Assembly (NCBI GenBank): GCA_030696775.1
Contig: JAUYRN010000026.1
Location: 62,001-126,000, forward strand
Source of the DNA: Sulfuricurvum sp.
GTDB lineage: Bacteria; Campylobacterota; Campylobacteria; Campylobacterales; Sulfurimonadaceae
Direction: 5' to 3'
DNA length: 64,000 bases
Below, in pieces: positions 26,974 through 37,112 of this stretch (its first letter is position 1; each line of letters opens with the position of its first letter). The translations under genes and the position numbers were made by a program. The notes below the pieces were generated by a model. It was not told the DNA's origin. It ran no database searches and was given only the letters and a program-made list of their open reading frames with translations.

Positions 26974-27628
26974 ATTTGTATCCTACTCCTCGTACTGAGA
27001 CAATATAGCGGGGATTTTTAGTATCATCCCCGATTTTTTGGCGTATACGACCTATGATTACATCGATACTTTTGAGACTGCTTTCATACCGGATAGAGCC
27101 GATGTTAAGTAATAATTCTTCGCGTGAAATGACATAACGATCTTTTTTAATCATATAGGCAACAATATCGTATTCGGCTTGTGTGAGCCGAAGAAGTGAA
27201 CTGTTTTTAGAAATTTCGTGTCTTTCTTCATCGATTTCAAACGGTGTAAGCTTCTTAGGCATGGTGGGATGAATACGGCGCATGATGGCATCAATTCGAA
27301 AAATCAATTCCTGCGGATCATACGGTTTTGGGAGATAATCATCCGCACCCCGCGAAAATCCCATCATTTTGTCTCGTATATCTGAACGTGCAGAGGAGAT
27401 GATGATAGGGATGTCACTTTCTTGACGAATAAGACGGCAAATCTCCATCCCATCCATCTGTGGCAATGAAAGGTCCAGTACCAGCAAATCAAAAGTATGT
27501 GCTTGAAAAAGGCTTAATCCTTCCAGCGGAGTCGAAGCAATCGTAACATTAATATCATCTTTGTGCAGACGCACTTTCAATAACTGTGCCAGCTCAATAT
27601 CATCTTCAATCATTAAAACATTAATCAT
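26960..27628 (-). CDS. OmpR-family response regulator
   Basis: The 222-residue protein has a receiver domain with phospho-acceptor Asp52 (VLDLSLPQMDG) and the conserved lysine in YLPKPYDP. A winged-helix DNA-binding domain follows (LTQAEYDIVAYM, RIRQKIGDD, VRGVGYKF). It is the partner of the overlapping histidine kinase gene. Targets are unknown; the EF-hand gene 61 nt upstream is a candidate co-transcribed or controlled gene. Confidence 0.93.
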   Translation of the reverse strand: MINVLMIEDDIELAQLLKVRLHKDDINVTIASTPLEGLSLFQAHTFDLLVLDLSLPQMDGMEICRLIRQESDIPIIISSARSDIRDKMMGFSRGADDYLPKPYDPQELIFRIDAIMRRIHPTMPKKLTPFEIDEERHEISKNSSLLRLTQAEYDIVAYMIKKDRYVISREELLLNIGSIRYESSLKSIDVIIGRIRQKIGDDTKNPRYIVSVRGVGYKFVNK

Positions 27629-27689
27629 AAATCGATTATATCGGGGAGAGAGTAAATAAAAAGTAACATACCCGTAAGGGCATGCCCGC

Positions 27690-28370
27690 TTAAGCGCTGA
27701 TGCTTAAAAGAGAAGTAGAACTTGCTGTGGAGCTATTGTTCCCATAATAGGAGAGTATGTTTTTGAGCATAACGTCGCTGAACTTCTGAGAGGCATTTTC
27801 TGTTTTAGAGGTTGTGGATGCAGTAGAGGAATCAGTTGTTGATGCCGTATCATTGTTTTTATTGGACGAATCAGTTTTTGAATTTCCTAAAGCTGCCAAC
27901 AATTCATCGATACTGACTGTTCCGTCTTGATTGGTATCCATTGCATCAATAATATCACTGCTGCTTGAACTCTCAGACGTTGAGGATGAATCACTTGAAG
28001 AAGGGGGAGGCATTCCACCGGGAGGTGGTGGCATATCTCCTTTGCCCTCAGGCGGTTTCATATTTTTAAGAGATGCAACCAGTTCTTCGGTACTCATACT
28101 TCCGTTACTGTCGGTATCGAGAGTAGAAAAAATATCAGTTACATCAGTTGCAGACGAACTGTCCGTCGTGCTACTGCTTGAACTGGATGCGAGTGCTTGC
28201 GCCGCCGCACTAAATTCGGCTTTATCGATTGAACCGCTTTTATCCGTATCCAACGAACTCAGTAGTTCCTGAGCCATCTTTTCAAAATCGGGTTTTCCTT
28301 TTTGTGAAGCAGATGAGACGCCGGAGGAACTATTAGACGAATACGCACTGTAGTTAGAACTAACTGTCAT
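27690..28370 (-). CDS. EF-hand calcium-binding, Ser/Thr- and Pro-rich protein
   Basis: The 226-residue protein has three canonical EF-hand loops: DTDKSGSIDKAEF, DTDSNGSMSTEEL and DTNQDGTVSIDEL. They are joined by low-complexity Ser/Thr linkers and a MPPPPGGMPPP segment. There is no classical signal peptide, although the N-terminus is Ser/Tyr-rich. GGAG lies 8 nt before the ATG. It heads an operon with a two-component pair, so it may be a calcium sensor or an exported calcium-binding protein under their control. Confidence 0.85.
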   Translation of the reverse strand: MTVSSNYSAYSSNSSSGVSSASQKGKPDFEKMAQELLSSLDTDKSGSIDKAEFSAAAQALASSSSSSTTDSSSATDVTDIFSTLDTDSNGSMSTEELVASLKNMKPPEGKGDMPPPPGGMPPPSSSDSSSTSESSSSSDIIDAMDTNQDGTVSIDELLAALGNSKTDSSNKNNDTASTTDSSTASTTSKTENASQKFSDVMLKNILSYYGNNSSTASSTSLLSISA

Positions 28371-28457
28371 GGTAAACTCCTTATCAGGTGTAGCAAGAAA
28401 ATTTCTTACTCAACTGCAAGCATAAAATAGATCGGGTAACTAATGGGTAACACTGTT

Positions 28458-28970
28458 TTATTTAATAATGTCAAACCCTTGAGGAATAACAGCCTTAAAG
28501 CGTGATGCTTCAATAGGTTTATTGGTTGATGGGGTTAAAAATTTAATGATGACTTGATTTTCATAACCATCCGTATAGCTGATGGAAGAGAGCGTGTCAT
28601 TGGAAAAATCGATAAAATAGGTTTGATTATTCACCGTCGCACTGTAGCGTGAGGCATCAATAGGTTTAGCTTTTTTAATGATTTCCAGAAAATCTATGTC
28701 GCCATTGAGTGTTCGGACGGTAGCTTGCTCGATAGCAGGCTCTATGAGGGTAAGACGTGCTCCGTTTATATAAACACTTTTTTGAATCGGCTTTTGATAC
28801 GTCCATAAAGCGTTTTGAGGTTTAGATGCCCATAGTTCTCCGGTATAGACCAGCTTTTTTTTGTGCTCATCTATAATGGTTTGAGTAAAGGTGGAGTGAA
28901 ATGAGCTAATATCTTTTGGAGCTGCCAAGAGAGAAAGAGCTGATAAAAGTGTGAAGATGAAAATGCGCAT
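28458..28970 (-). CDS. lolA: Outer-membrane lipoprotein carrier protein LolA
   Basis: LolA shuttles lipoproteins across the periplasm. I start it at the ATG at 28970, where the signal peptide MRIFIFTLLSALSLLAAPKD begins, giving 170 residues. FHSTFTQTIIDEHKKKLVYTG, ASKPQNALWTYQKP and a late NDTLSSISYTDGYENQ segment fit the family. It is divergent from secA, and a LolC/E-type permease gene lies after secA. Confidence 0.85.
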   Translation of the reverse strand: MRIFIFTLLSALSLLAAPKDISSFHSTFTQTIIDEHKKKLVYTGELWASKPQNALWTYQKPIQKSVYINGARLTLIEPAIEQATVRTLNGDIDFLEIIKKAKPIDASRYSATVNNQTYFIDFSNDTLSSISYTDGYENQVIIKFLTPSTNKPIEASRFKAVIPQGFDIIK

Positions 28971-29090
28971 ATTTTTCCTTTTTTTTTGAGTGAGACATTG
29001 TATCCAATCGCCATTAACCAAAACAATAGTTTCTATATGATAAAATCGTCAACTTTTTAAATACAGTCCATACTATACAGAAGGCAATCA

Positions 29091-31658
29091 ATGCTCCAAT
29101 CGTTCGTAGGAAAATTATTCGGAACTCAAAATGACCGTGAAATAAAAAAATACACCAAACGTGTTGAGCTGATAAATGCTCGCGAAGCGTATTTTACTGA
29201 TATGAGTGATGAGGCTTTACAAGAAGCGTTTAATGAGCTCAAAGAATCCGTTCTCTCAGGTGATAAATCACTCAATGATGTTTTGGTAGATTCCTTCGCC
29301 ATTACACGTGAGGCAAGCAAGCGCGTTCTTGGGATGCGTCATTTTGACGTTCAGCTTATCGGCGGGATGGTTTTGCACGAGGGTAGAATCGCGGAGATGA
29401 AAACAGGGGAGGGAAAAACTCTTGTAGCTACTCTCGCAGTTATCCTTAATGCAATGAGCAAACATGGTGTCCACGTTGTCACAGTCAATGATTATCTTGC
29501 GTCTCGAGACAGTTCAGAAATGGCTCCGCTTTATTCTTTTTTAGGGTATGAAACAGGCGTTATTTTAGAAGGTGATTATAATCCTGCTGCTAAACGTGTT
29601 CAGTATGCTGCAGATATCACTTATGGTACGAACAATGAATTCGGATTTGATTATCTACGTGACAATATGACCTACACGAAAGAACATATGGTTCAGCGTG
29701 GGCACTCATTTGTTATTGTCGATGAGGTGGATTCTATTCTTATTGATGAAGCACGTACTCCGCTTATCATCTCAGGACCCACGAATCGTACGCTTGAGAA
29801 CTACACTCGTGCAGATGCGGTGGCAAAAGCGTTAGTAAAAGATGAACATTTTACCGTTGATGAGAAAGATCGTCTTATTCTTATCACCGAAGAGGGGATT
29901 ATCAAAGCTGAAGAGCTTTTCGCTGTTGGCAATATTTACAGTGTTGAAAATGCTTCACTTTCTCATCATCTCGATCAAGCGCTTAAAGCCAACTACATTT
30001 TTGAAGTGGATGTTGACTATGTTTTGCGTGATAATCAAGTAGTAATCGTTGATGAGTTTACTGGGCGTCTCTCTGAAGGACGACGTTATTCTGAAGGCTT
30101 ACATCAAGCGCTAGAAGCCAAAGAAGGTGTGATTATCAAAGAAGAGACTCAAACTCTTGCCGACATTACCTTCCAAAACTATTTTAGAATGTATAAAAAA
30201 ATCGCTGGGATGACAGGTACAGCACAAACAGAGGCGACCGAGTTTGCCCAAATATACAATCTGGATGTTGTTTCTATTCCTACGAATGTACCCGTTATTC
30301 GTCAAGATCTTAATGATTTGATTTATAAAACTGAAGCTGAAAAATTTGCCGCTGTTATTGCAAAAGTCAAAGAGTTAAGTGCAAAAGGACAACCTGTTCT
30401 GATTGGTACAGCTTCTATCGAAAAATCCGAAAAATTGCATCAGATTATTAAAGCAGAAAAAATTCCTCATACCGTTTTGAATGCAAAAAACCATACACAA
30501 GAATCTGAAATCATCAAGAGCGCCGGTGCGAAAGGTGCAGTGACAATTGCAACCAATATGGCGGGGCGTGGAGTTGATATTAAAGTAAGTGATGAGATCA
30601 AAGCGCTTGGCGGTTTATACATCATCGGAACTGAACGCCATGAAAATCGCCGTATCGACAATCAGCTTCGTGGACGTTCAGGTCGTCAAGGTGATCCTGG
30701 AATCAGTCAATTTTATTTGAGTTTGGATGACAGTCTTCTTCGTATTTTCGGTTCTGACAAGATCAAATCGATCATGGAGCGCTTAGGTGTTGAAGATGGC
30801 GAATATATCGAATCGGCCATGGTCACACGTGCCGTTGAAAAAGCTCAGAAAAAAGTCGAAAACATGCATTTTGAAGGGCGAAAACACATTGTTGAATATG
30901 ACGATGTTGCCAATGAACAACGTAAAATCGTTTATAAATTTCGTGGTGAATTGCTTGACCCCGATTATGATATTTCAACTAAAGTCGACACTATTCGCGA
31001 AGAATACGTTGTACGTCTTTTAGCCGAATGTTCAATTTATGACGGTATGCAAGGCGATGAGATGGATTTAGATCATCTCAAAAAACGAATTTTAGAAGAT
31101 GTAAATATTGAAGTCGACTTTGATTTTATCAATGAGGTTACCTACTCGATTTTATTAAGCCGAGTTTCTGAACAGCTCAAAGAAAATTACGATGAAAAAA
31201 TGTCTCAAATTGATCCTAAAACACGTTCGGCAATCGAGAAAGAGATTTATTTGAAAACACTTGATACTGCATGGCGTGAGCATTTATATCAAATGGACAG
31301 CATGAAAACCGGTATTCGACTTCGTGCCTACAATCAAAAAGATCCATTGGTTGAGTATAAAAAAGAGAGTTATAATCTCTTTACTGAGTTGGTCAGTGCG
31401 ATTAAATACGATACGATCAAAACTCTTCATGTGATTCGATTTAGAGTTGAAAATGCAGAAGAGGAAGCCGAAGCATTAGCTCACCAGATGGAGATTGAAA
31501 AGCGTCAAGAAGAGCTTCAAATGTCACTAATGGGTGCACCATCTGAGTTGGAAAATTCTAAAATTGCACGAAATGATGATTGTCCGTGCGGCAGTGGATT
31601 AAAATACAAAAACTGCTGTGGAAAATCAGGACCTAAAAAAGGGGTTTTTGCTTCTTGA
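29091..31658 (+). CDS. secA: Preprotein translocase ATPase SecA
   Basis: SecA drives export through SecYEG. The 855-residue protein has the Walker [14 protein letters not shown] and the [18 protein letters not shown]-like box. It also has [15 protein letters not shown] and [21 protein letters not shown] in the second motor domain. The C-terminal zinc motif is [13 protein letters not shown]. All domains are complete. The stop codon overlaps the TTG start of the downstream permease. Confidence 0.97.
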   Translation: MLQSFVGKLFGTQNDREIKKYTKRVELINAREAYFTDMSDEALQEAFNELKESVLSGDKSLNDVLVDSFAITREASKRVLGMRHFDVQLIGGMVLHEGRIAEMKTGEGKTLVATLAVILNAMSKHGVHVVTVNDYLASRDSSEMAPLYSFLGYETGVILEGDYNPAAKRVQYAADITYGTNNEFGFDYLRDNMTYTKEHMVQRGHSFVIVDEVDSILIDEARTPLIISGPTNRTLENYTRADAVAKALVKDEHFTVDEKDRLILITEEGIIKAEELFAVGNIYSVENASLSHHLDQALKANYIFEVDVDYVLRDNQVVIVDEFTGRLSEGRRYSEGLHQALEAKEGVIIKEETQTLADITFQNYFRMYKKIAGMTGTAQTEATEFAQIYNLDVVSIPTNVPVIRQDLNDLIYKTEAEKFAAVIAKVKELSAKGQPVLIGTASIEKSEKLHQIIKAEKIPHTVLNAKNHTQESEIIKSAGAKGAVTIATNMAGRGVDIKVSDEIKALGGLYIIGTERHENRRIDNQLRGRSGRQGDPGISQFYLSLDDSLLRIFGSDKIKSIMERLGVEDGEYIESAMVTRAVEKAQKKVENMHFEGRKHIVEYDDVANEQRKIVYKFRGELLDPDYDISTKVDTIREEYVVRLLAECSIYDGMQGDEMDLDHLKKRILEDVNIEVDFDFINEVTYSILLSRVSEQLKENYDEKMSQIDPKTRSAIEKEIYLKTLDTAWREHLYQMDSMKTGIRLRAYNQKDPLVEYKKESYNLFTELVSAIKYDTIKTLHVIRFRVENAEEEAEALAHQMEIEKRQEELQMSLMGAPSELENSKIARNDDCPCGSGLKYKNCCGKSGPKKGVFAS

Positions 31659-32851
31659 GTATCGTCAGCTATCTCGTCAAACGCTTCTTACGCTTTGATA
31701 AAGAGCAACCTTTTATCTTTCTCTCTGCTCTTTTAGCCTTTTCAGGTATTGCTCTTGGCGTCATGGTACTTATCATCGCCATGGCTCTTATGAACGGTTT
31801 TGATAATGAGTTTAAGAAAAAACTCACCGTCATGAACTATCCTCTCACAATACAACCCAAATTTTTTGGTTCGGTTGATCAAACATTGTTGCTTCAATTA
31901 GAAAAAAAATTTCCTGAACTCTCTTTTAGTCCTTATTTAACTTCGTCTGTTTTGTGTCGTCATGATTCGATGCTAGAGGGTGGTTATCTCTTTGGGGTTG
32001 ATTTTAAACGTGAATCGGCTGTAAATGATATCGTAGCACTTGGTTTAAAACAGCATGTCCCAACTGGATTCGAAGTGATGACAGGTAAAGGGCTTGTCGA
32101 AGAGTATGCGATTAAAACAAATGACAGACTGACCTATATTTTCACGCAACTTGAGCCAGGTGGCATTGCAATGACCCCTAAAATGAAACGTTTTAAGGTA
32201 ACCGCTACGTTTGATTCAGGTTTAAGTGCTTATGATAAAGGCTATTCCTATACTACCATTGCATCTATGCAAAAAATATTAGGAGTTCCTGAAGGACTTT
32301 ATGACGGAATACATGTCCATTCTTTTAACCCTGAAGCCGACATTGCGAGAGTTTCTGCTGCATTACCTGACTCTGTCTCCATTCGCGGATGGTGGGAAGA
32401 TAACGGTAACTTTTTTGCTGCGCTAAAAATGGAAAAAATGTCACTTTTCATTGTTTTGATGCTCATAATACTTATAGCTGCAATCAACATTATCTCCTCG
32501 CTTCTAATGACCGTCATGAACCGTCGCAGTGAAATCGCTCTATTAATTTCACTTGGTGCATCCAAGCAAGAGGTCAAAAAAGTATTTTTGATTTTAGGAG
32601 TAGTAATTGGTGCTTTGGGGATTATCACAGGTTCTATACTTGGATTTTTTGGTATATGGGTTTTAGGTACGTTTGATATTATTTCTTTGCCTGCAGATGT
32701 TTATCCTACCTCAACGCTTCCTCTTGATTTGACAGTAGGTGATTTTTTCTCTATTATAATCGGCGCATTTGTGATCGTTCTAGCCTCTGCCTGGTATCCT
32801 GCTAAAAAAGCCGCCGATGTGGATGTCTTGACAGTTTTACGAAACGAATAA
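31655..32851 (+). CDS. LolC/LolE-type lipoprotein-releasing permease
   Basis: The 398-residue protein of the FtsX-like family has one N-terminal membrane segment ([29 protein letters not shown] region), a large periplasmic domain and three C-terminal segments. [20 protein letters not shown] and [16 protein letters not shown] are LolC/E signatures. It should release lipoproteins to LolA. The start is a TTG overlapping the secA TGA by 4 nt, suggesting coupled translation. Confidence 0.9.
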   Translation: MSIVSYLVKRFLRFDKEQPFIFLSALLAFSGIALGVMVLIIAMALMNGFDNEFKKKLTVMNYPLTIQPKFFGSVDQTLLLQLEKKFPELSFSPYLTSSVLCRHDSMLEGGYLFGVDFKRESAVNDIVALGLKQHVPTGFEVMTGKGLVEEYAIKTNDRLTYIFTQLEPGGIAMTPKMKRFKVTATFDSGLSAYDKGYSYTTIASMQKILGVPEGLYDGIHVHSFNPEADIARVSAALPDSVSIRGWWEDNGNFFAALKMEKMSLFIVLMLIILIAAINIISSLLMTVMNRRSEIALLISLGASKQEVKKVFLILGVVIGALGIITGSILGFFGIWVLGTFDIISLPADVYPTSTLPLDLTVGDFFSIIIGAFVIVLASAWYPAKKAADVDVLTVLRNE

Positions 32852-32921
32852 GTTATTATTTTCTCCCGTATCCGAAAGATACAAGTAGCTTCAGGGGGTT
32901 GCAAGGGACGTATTTCCCTGC

Positions 32922-32949
32922 CACTAAAATGGACGAGTTCGTTTTAGTG
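32922..32949. terminator. Bidirectional hairpin between convergent lolC/E and AsmA-like gene
   Basis: CACTAAAA-(12)-TTTTAGTG forms a perfect 8-bp stem ending in a run of T on one strand and A on the other. A second smaller hairpin, AGGGA-cgtat-TTCCCT-like, precedes it. Both sit in the 117-bp gap between two convergent genes. Confidence 0.5.
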
Positions 32950-32968
32950 TGTAATATCAATACATAAA

Positions 32969-35900
32969 CTACTTTTTCTTCTCATCCGTCATCATCCATA
33001 AAAACGGATAAGTAATCGTTCGTTTTAGGATATTAAACGGAGCAGTAACAATCTCTTTAGCAATGGCGGTTTCGACGATTGGATCACTGAGTTTTCCTTT
33101 TAGATTGACGGTTGTGCTAATCGATCCATCATCTCCAAGTAAAATATATCCTACCATAGGAACTTTACCAAGGGCAGAGCCTAAATCACTTTTAAGCGTC
33201 AGTGTACCTGCTATGCTGTCATTAACCATATTAACACTTGCAAATCCAGCAATTTTTAATTCAGGAGAATTGAGCGTGTAGCTATCCATGTCAAAGAGAT
33301 GATTTTTATAAGTAAAATGACTGTATGTATCTTTTACAAAGAGTCCTTTTGTATTGTAATTAGGAAGAGAAAAAGTTGTTAGTGAAGGAATGGTATTGAT
33401 AAAAGATAATATATTGTTCAACACTATGTATTCTTTTAGTGTTGTGTTTTCTATACGCATAATTCCTTCAAATTGATCCAGCTTTCCTTCTATCGTGAAG
33501 GATAGGTTACCTCCATTAAAATCACTGAATGCAAAAAGATTTTCCATAAATCTATCACTAAAATGTATGCCTTGTAGATAAAAGATATCTTCTTTCATTG
33601 TCAAATCTGCTGAACCGTCTCCATAAGTTAATCGTGCATCTAGTCCATCTATAGAAAGTCTTGCCGTAAGACTATCGGCTAATATTTTTCTATTTTGCAT
33701 AAGATATAGATTAATATTCGTAGCATTAATATTTATGGTTTGAGTATCGGTTGAAGTAGATTGCTCATCGTTATTTTTCTGAAAAGAAGCCAACCATCGT
33801 AGTAATTCAGGCGCATTAACGCCCATGTTGTTAGCACGTATAGTAATGGATTCGTTTTGCGTGATATTCAACCGATCATTTACCCGTATAAAAGTTTTTC
33901 CCTTGAAATGAGAACCATTAAAATGATACGTTGAGAGTGCTTTACCATTTACCATCATGAGGCGATAGGAGTAATCGATTAGTCCACTGAACGTTATATG
34001 CTCGTCTTCAGGAGAATAGAGTAGCGTTATGTTTCCATGATTAATCTTATAACGAGTGAGCAGAGGAGAGTTGTTACTAAGCAACGCAATGTCTTTAATC
34101 TCCATTTTCCATCTTTGATCGATTGGGGTTAGAAGGATACCAAGGGATTGAGAATGAAATACTGGTTCACCATGAGAGGCATCAAGGGACAGTGTTTGAT
34201 TTCGATTCATATCAATATAGTTGGCAATTTTTGGGTTTATGGCACTTGTGTCTTTTAAAATTAGAGTACCTTGTCGGCTTTCCCATATAAATTTACCAGA
34301 AAGTGTTGTTTTTATTTGATCTTGAACTTCCATTTTAATATCATTAAATCCTAACGATGAGCTGGTATTTATAAGAGAAAAAGGTGAAAAGGTGATGGGC
34401 TGATTACTTAATTTCCAATTGGATAGGGTATCGGAAGAGAAAATAATATTAGACTCTTTTGGAGATATATGCAGAAGAAAAGGGTTCTTCTGCAATTCAA
34501 GGCCAAGCATATTAAATTCATCTAATCGAAGGTCAAGTTTCCAATCTTTTGATGAAATATCCCCTGTAACGCTACCGTATACTTTTTTATCGATGCTAAA
34601 TTTTAGTTTTGGAATATGAATCTGCTGTTCTTTAAAATTAAACGGAAGTGTAAAGCTCTCTAAATGAAGCGTTTCACCGTAAAAATTCCATGTTGTTGGG
34701 GTGAGGGAAATGCTGTCATGACGAGGATCGATATAATAAATAACGTGAGATGCTAAAGGTGACTGATTTATAAGTGATATATCCTTGGAATTACCTGTAG
34801 GAACACAAACATAAGGGAAGATATGAACATCACCAACCTCTTTAGTCGCATCAAAATTTCCTTTTAATTTAGCTTTTGTATGTGTGTCATAGGTAACATC
34901 AAATCCATTAAATTCTACTTTTGAATTTATGAGAGATACCGTACCTCCTGATGTTTTAAAGACAAAATCTTCCAACTGAATTTCTGAGGGAGCAGGTGTG
35001 AATTTTCCATGTGCCGTAGTATTAAGAGTATGCAAATTAACGTCTAAATGAAGATCAACATTCGTATAACCACTATTTTGTCGTAGAGGTATGTTGATCT
35101 TATAATATTTTAATAAGGAAAGAATATCGTCATTAAGCTGCCCATGTGAAGTTAGGATGTGTGCCTTGAGAATAGCATGAGGCGTTTTAAAATCAATAAA
35201 CAAGCGGCTTTGTTCTGTCGGAAGCGTATAAAAAGTCCCTTCATGCGGAAGAATATGAAGTTTTCCTTTTTGAAAATAAATATCAACATTTTTTGCTTTG
35301 ATTGGGGCAATATCTTTTGCAAATGTGTATTCACCCTCTACAGCTGTAGCGTGAATATTTAGACTGTTTAGAAGATCATCGGGATGGTCATAGAGAAAAT
35401 TCCCCTCGCATAATTGAAGCGTTGCTGTTTTAAAAACGGCATACTCAACAATCCAAGGTCGAATAATGGAATCAACACCGATAAAATCAATCACATTATC
35501 AATACGAGTAAAAGGTTCATCTGCAGTTACTTTCAGATAAAGCTTTTTTTGATCGCCCATCGCATATTCTCGGATAGTAGGAGTGTGCGGTATCTTTAGT
35601 TCAGATGTAAGAATAAACTTTTGTTTTAGGATGTCTAGAGAAAGTTTTCCATTGATTTGAATAGTACTGTTAGTAGGTGTGACTAGATTTACGGTAAGTA
35701 ATTTGGGAGTTAATGTAAATTTTCCATATAGATGAGTAGCGCCATTATGGACACTGATTTGACCTAGTGAATTTTTACGATAGGTCAATGAAAGAGATGT
35801 TTTTTTATAGAGTAAGTTTTTTATATCAATGGAACCAATCCATTGTTGTGCGTATTTTATGACTTGCGGGAAGTGTTGAAGAGGCTTAAGCGTAATGGGT

Positions 35901-36136
35901 TCATTGTCGCTTTTAAGTGCACTTAAATCAATTAAAGATGCTTGAATATGGAGTCTATTATCCCATTTTAGGTATACTTTCTCAAGTATAATATCCCCTA
36001 ATTTGAGATGAGAAATGGTGAAACCTTCAATTAAGACAACAAAACCGAAAAAAGTAATTAAAAAAAGAAAACCGAAAAAAGTTAGTAGTTTTAAGTGGAT
36101 TTTTTTAATTATTTTGATAATAATTTTATCGTTCAT
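32969..36136 (-). CDS. Giant AsmA-like (DUF3971) inner-membrane-anchored protein
   Basis: The 1055-residue protein has one N-terminal membrane anchor (residues 17-38) and a very long periplasmic beta-rich region. The C-terminal 200 residues (GGNLSFTIEGKLDQFEG, VNMVNDSIAGTLTLKSDLGSALGKVPMVGYIL) match the AsmA/YhdP-like C-terminal domain. Such proteins form lipid-conducting bridges between membranes, which is established for YhdP/TamB in E. coli and inferred here. Its 5' end overlaps mltG head-to-head by 122 bp, and the K-rich N-tail before the anchor is opposite mltG's membrane segment. Confidence 0.85.
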   Translation of the reverse strand: MNDKIIIKIIKKIHLKLLTFFGFLFLITFFGFVVLIEGFTISHLKLGDIILEKVYLKWDNRLHIQASLIDLSALKSDNEPITLKPLQHFPQVIKYAQQWIGSIDIKNLLYKKTSLSLTYRKNSLGQISVHNGATHLYGKFTLTPKLLTVNLVTPTNSTIQINGKLSLDILKQKFILTSELKIPHTPTIREYAMGDQKKLYLKVTADEPFTRIDNVIDFIGVDSIIRPWIVEYAVFKTATLQLCEGNFLYDHPDDLLNSLNIHATAVEGEYTFAKDIAPIKAKNVDIYFQKGKLHILPHEGTFYTLPTEQSRLFIDFKTPHAILKAHILTSHGQLNDDILSLLKYYKINIPLRQNSGYTNVDLHLDVNLHTLNTTAHGKFTPAPSEIQLEDFVFKTSGGTVSLINSKVEFNGFDVTYDTHTKAKLKGNFDATKEVGDVHIFPYVCVPTGNSKDISLINQSPLASHVIYYIDPRHDSISLTPTTWNFYGETLHLESFTLPFNFKEQQIHIPKLKFSIDKKVYGSVTGDISSKDWKLDLRLDEFNMLGLELQKNPFLLHISPKESNIIFSSDTLSNWKLSNQPITFSPFSLINTSSSLGFNDIKMEVQDQIKTTLSGKFIWESRQGTLILKDTSAINPKIANYIDMNRNQTLSLDASHGEPVFHSQSLGILLTPIDQRWKMEIKDIALLSNNSPLLTRYKINHGNITLLYSPEDEHITFSGLIDYSYRLMMVNGKALSTYHFNGSHFKGKTFIRVNDRLNITQNESITIRANNMGVNAPELLRWLASFQKNNDEQSTSTDTQTININATNINLYLMQNRKILADSLTARLSIDGLDARLTYGDGSADLTMKEDIFYLQGIHFSDRFMENLFAFSDFNGGNLSFTIEGKLDQFEGIMRIENTTLKEYIVLNNILSFINTIPSLTTFSLPNYNTKGLFVKDTYSHFTYKNHLFDMDSYTLNSPELKIAGFASVNMVNDSIAGTLTLKSDLGSALGKVPMVGYILLGDDGSISTTVNLKGKLSDPIVETAIAKEIVTAPFNILKRTITYPFLWMMTDEKKK

Positions 36137-37010
36137 CGCATACCTATTTACATCAGTAACATCACCGAAAATCGTTTATATACCACAAGGATCAGTCTTT
36201 AAGAGTATAGCACATCTACAGGCTGAAGGAGTAGATGTTTATAAAGCAGATGCCATTATTCTTCGTCTTTTAGGTAAGCCACAACAGGGATGGATTGATC
36301 TAAAAAAAGAAAAACATACTCGTATTGAATTTCTTTATCGACTTACTACTGCAAAAGCGGCAACTCATGAGGTAACATTAATTCCAGGTGAGACGACGAC
36401 GGTATTTTTGGATCAACTTTCCCAACAGCTCTCCTTAGATAGCAAAAAGCTGCATACAGTTTACAAAGAGTCGGAAAAGATTTCAGAGGGAATGTTTGTT
36501 CCTGATACCTACAGTATTCCCAAAGAAATTGATGAAGAACAAATCATAAAATTTTTGTTAGAACGATCCAGTCAAAAACAAAAAGAGCTTTCTATTGAGC
36601 TTACCGGAAGCTATGATGAAGAAAAATGGTTACATATTGTAACACTTGCTTCGGTTATTCAAAAAGAAGCAGCTTCTGTAGCCGATATGCCGATGGTGAG
36701 TTCAGTGATTCAAAATAGACTGGCAAAAAACATGCGATTGCAGATGGATGGAACATTAAATTACGGTAAATACTCTCACCAAAAGGTAACTGCGGCACGA
36801 ATTCGTAGTGATGAAACATCCTATAATACCTACAAACACCGAGGTTTGCCGGAGTTTCCAATTTGTAATGTCAGCAAAGAAGCGTTGTTGGCAGCCTTGC
36901 ATCCAAAACAGACAGATTTCCTCTATTTTGTACGTGGTAAAGATGGAGAGCATATTTACAGTAGTTACTTTTCTACACACCATAAAAACATAGTAAATGC
37001 TACAAAATGA
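36015..37010 (+). CDS. mltG: Endolytic murein transglycosylase MltG
   Basis: The 331-residue protein has a lysine-rich cytoplasmic tail (residues 1-25), one membrane segment (28-48) and a YceG/MltG periplasmic domain. The catalytic glutamate lies in ASVIQKEAA, followed by VSSVIQNRL, MRLQMDGTLNYG and YNTYKHRGLPEFPICN. It cuts nascent glycan strands. The ATG at 36015 is the only start that keeps the membrane anchor. This places 122 bp of its coding sequence antisense to the divergent AsmA-like gene. Confidence 0.92.
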   Translation: MVKPSIKTTKPKKVIKKRKPKKVSSFKWIFLIILIIILSFIAYLFTSVTSPKIVYIPQGSVFKSIAHLQAEGVDVYKADAIILRLLGKPQQGWIDLKKEKHTRIEFLYRLTTAKAATHEVTLIPGETTTVFLDQLSQQLSLDSKKLHTVYKESEKISEGMFVPDTYSIPKEIDEEQIIKFLLERSSQKQKELSIELTGSYDEEKWLHIVTLASVIQKEAASVADMPMVSSVIQNRLAKNMRLQMDGTLNYGKYSHQKVTAARIRSDETSYNTYKHRGLPEFPICNVSKEALLAALHPKQTDFLYFVRGKDGEHIYSSYFSTHHKNIVNATK

Positions 37011-37112
37011 AACATATTGAGTGATTTCTCCTTCAGGTTAAGGTACAAATAGAAAAAAAGGTTTAAGTAAGTGTTATGATTCTTTCATAAAAAAAAATGA
37101 CAGGAGAACCTG

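Noticed and set aside
27931-28272. 113-residue open frame antisense to the EF-hand gene
   Set aside because: It is produced by the repetitive Ser/Asp codons of the real gene read backwards and has no independent support.
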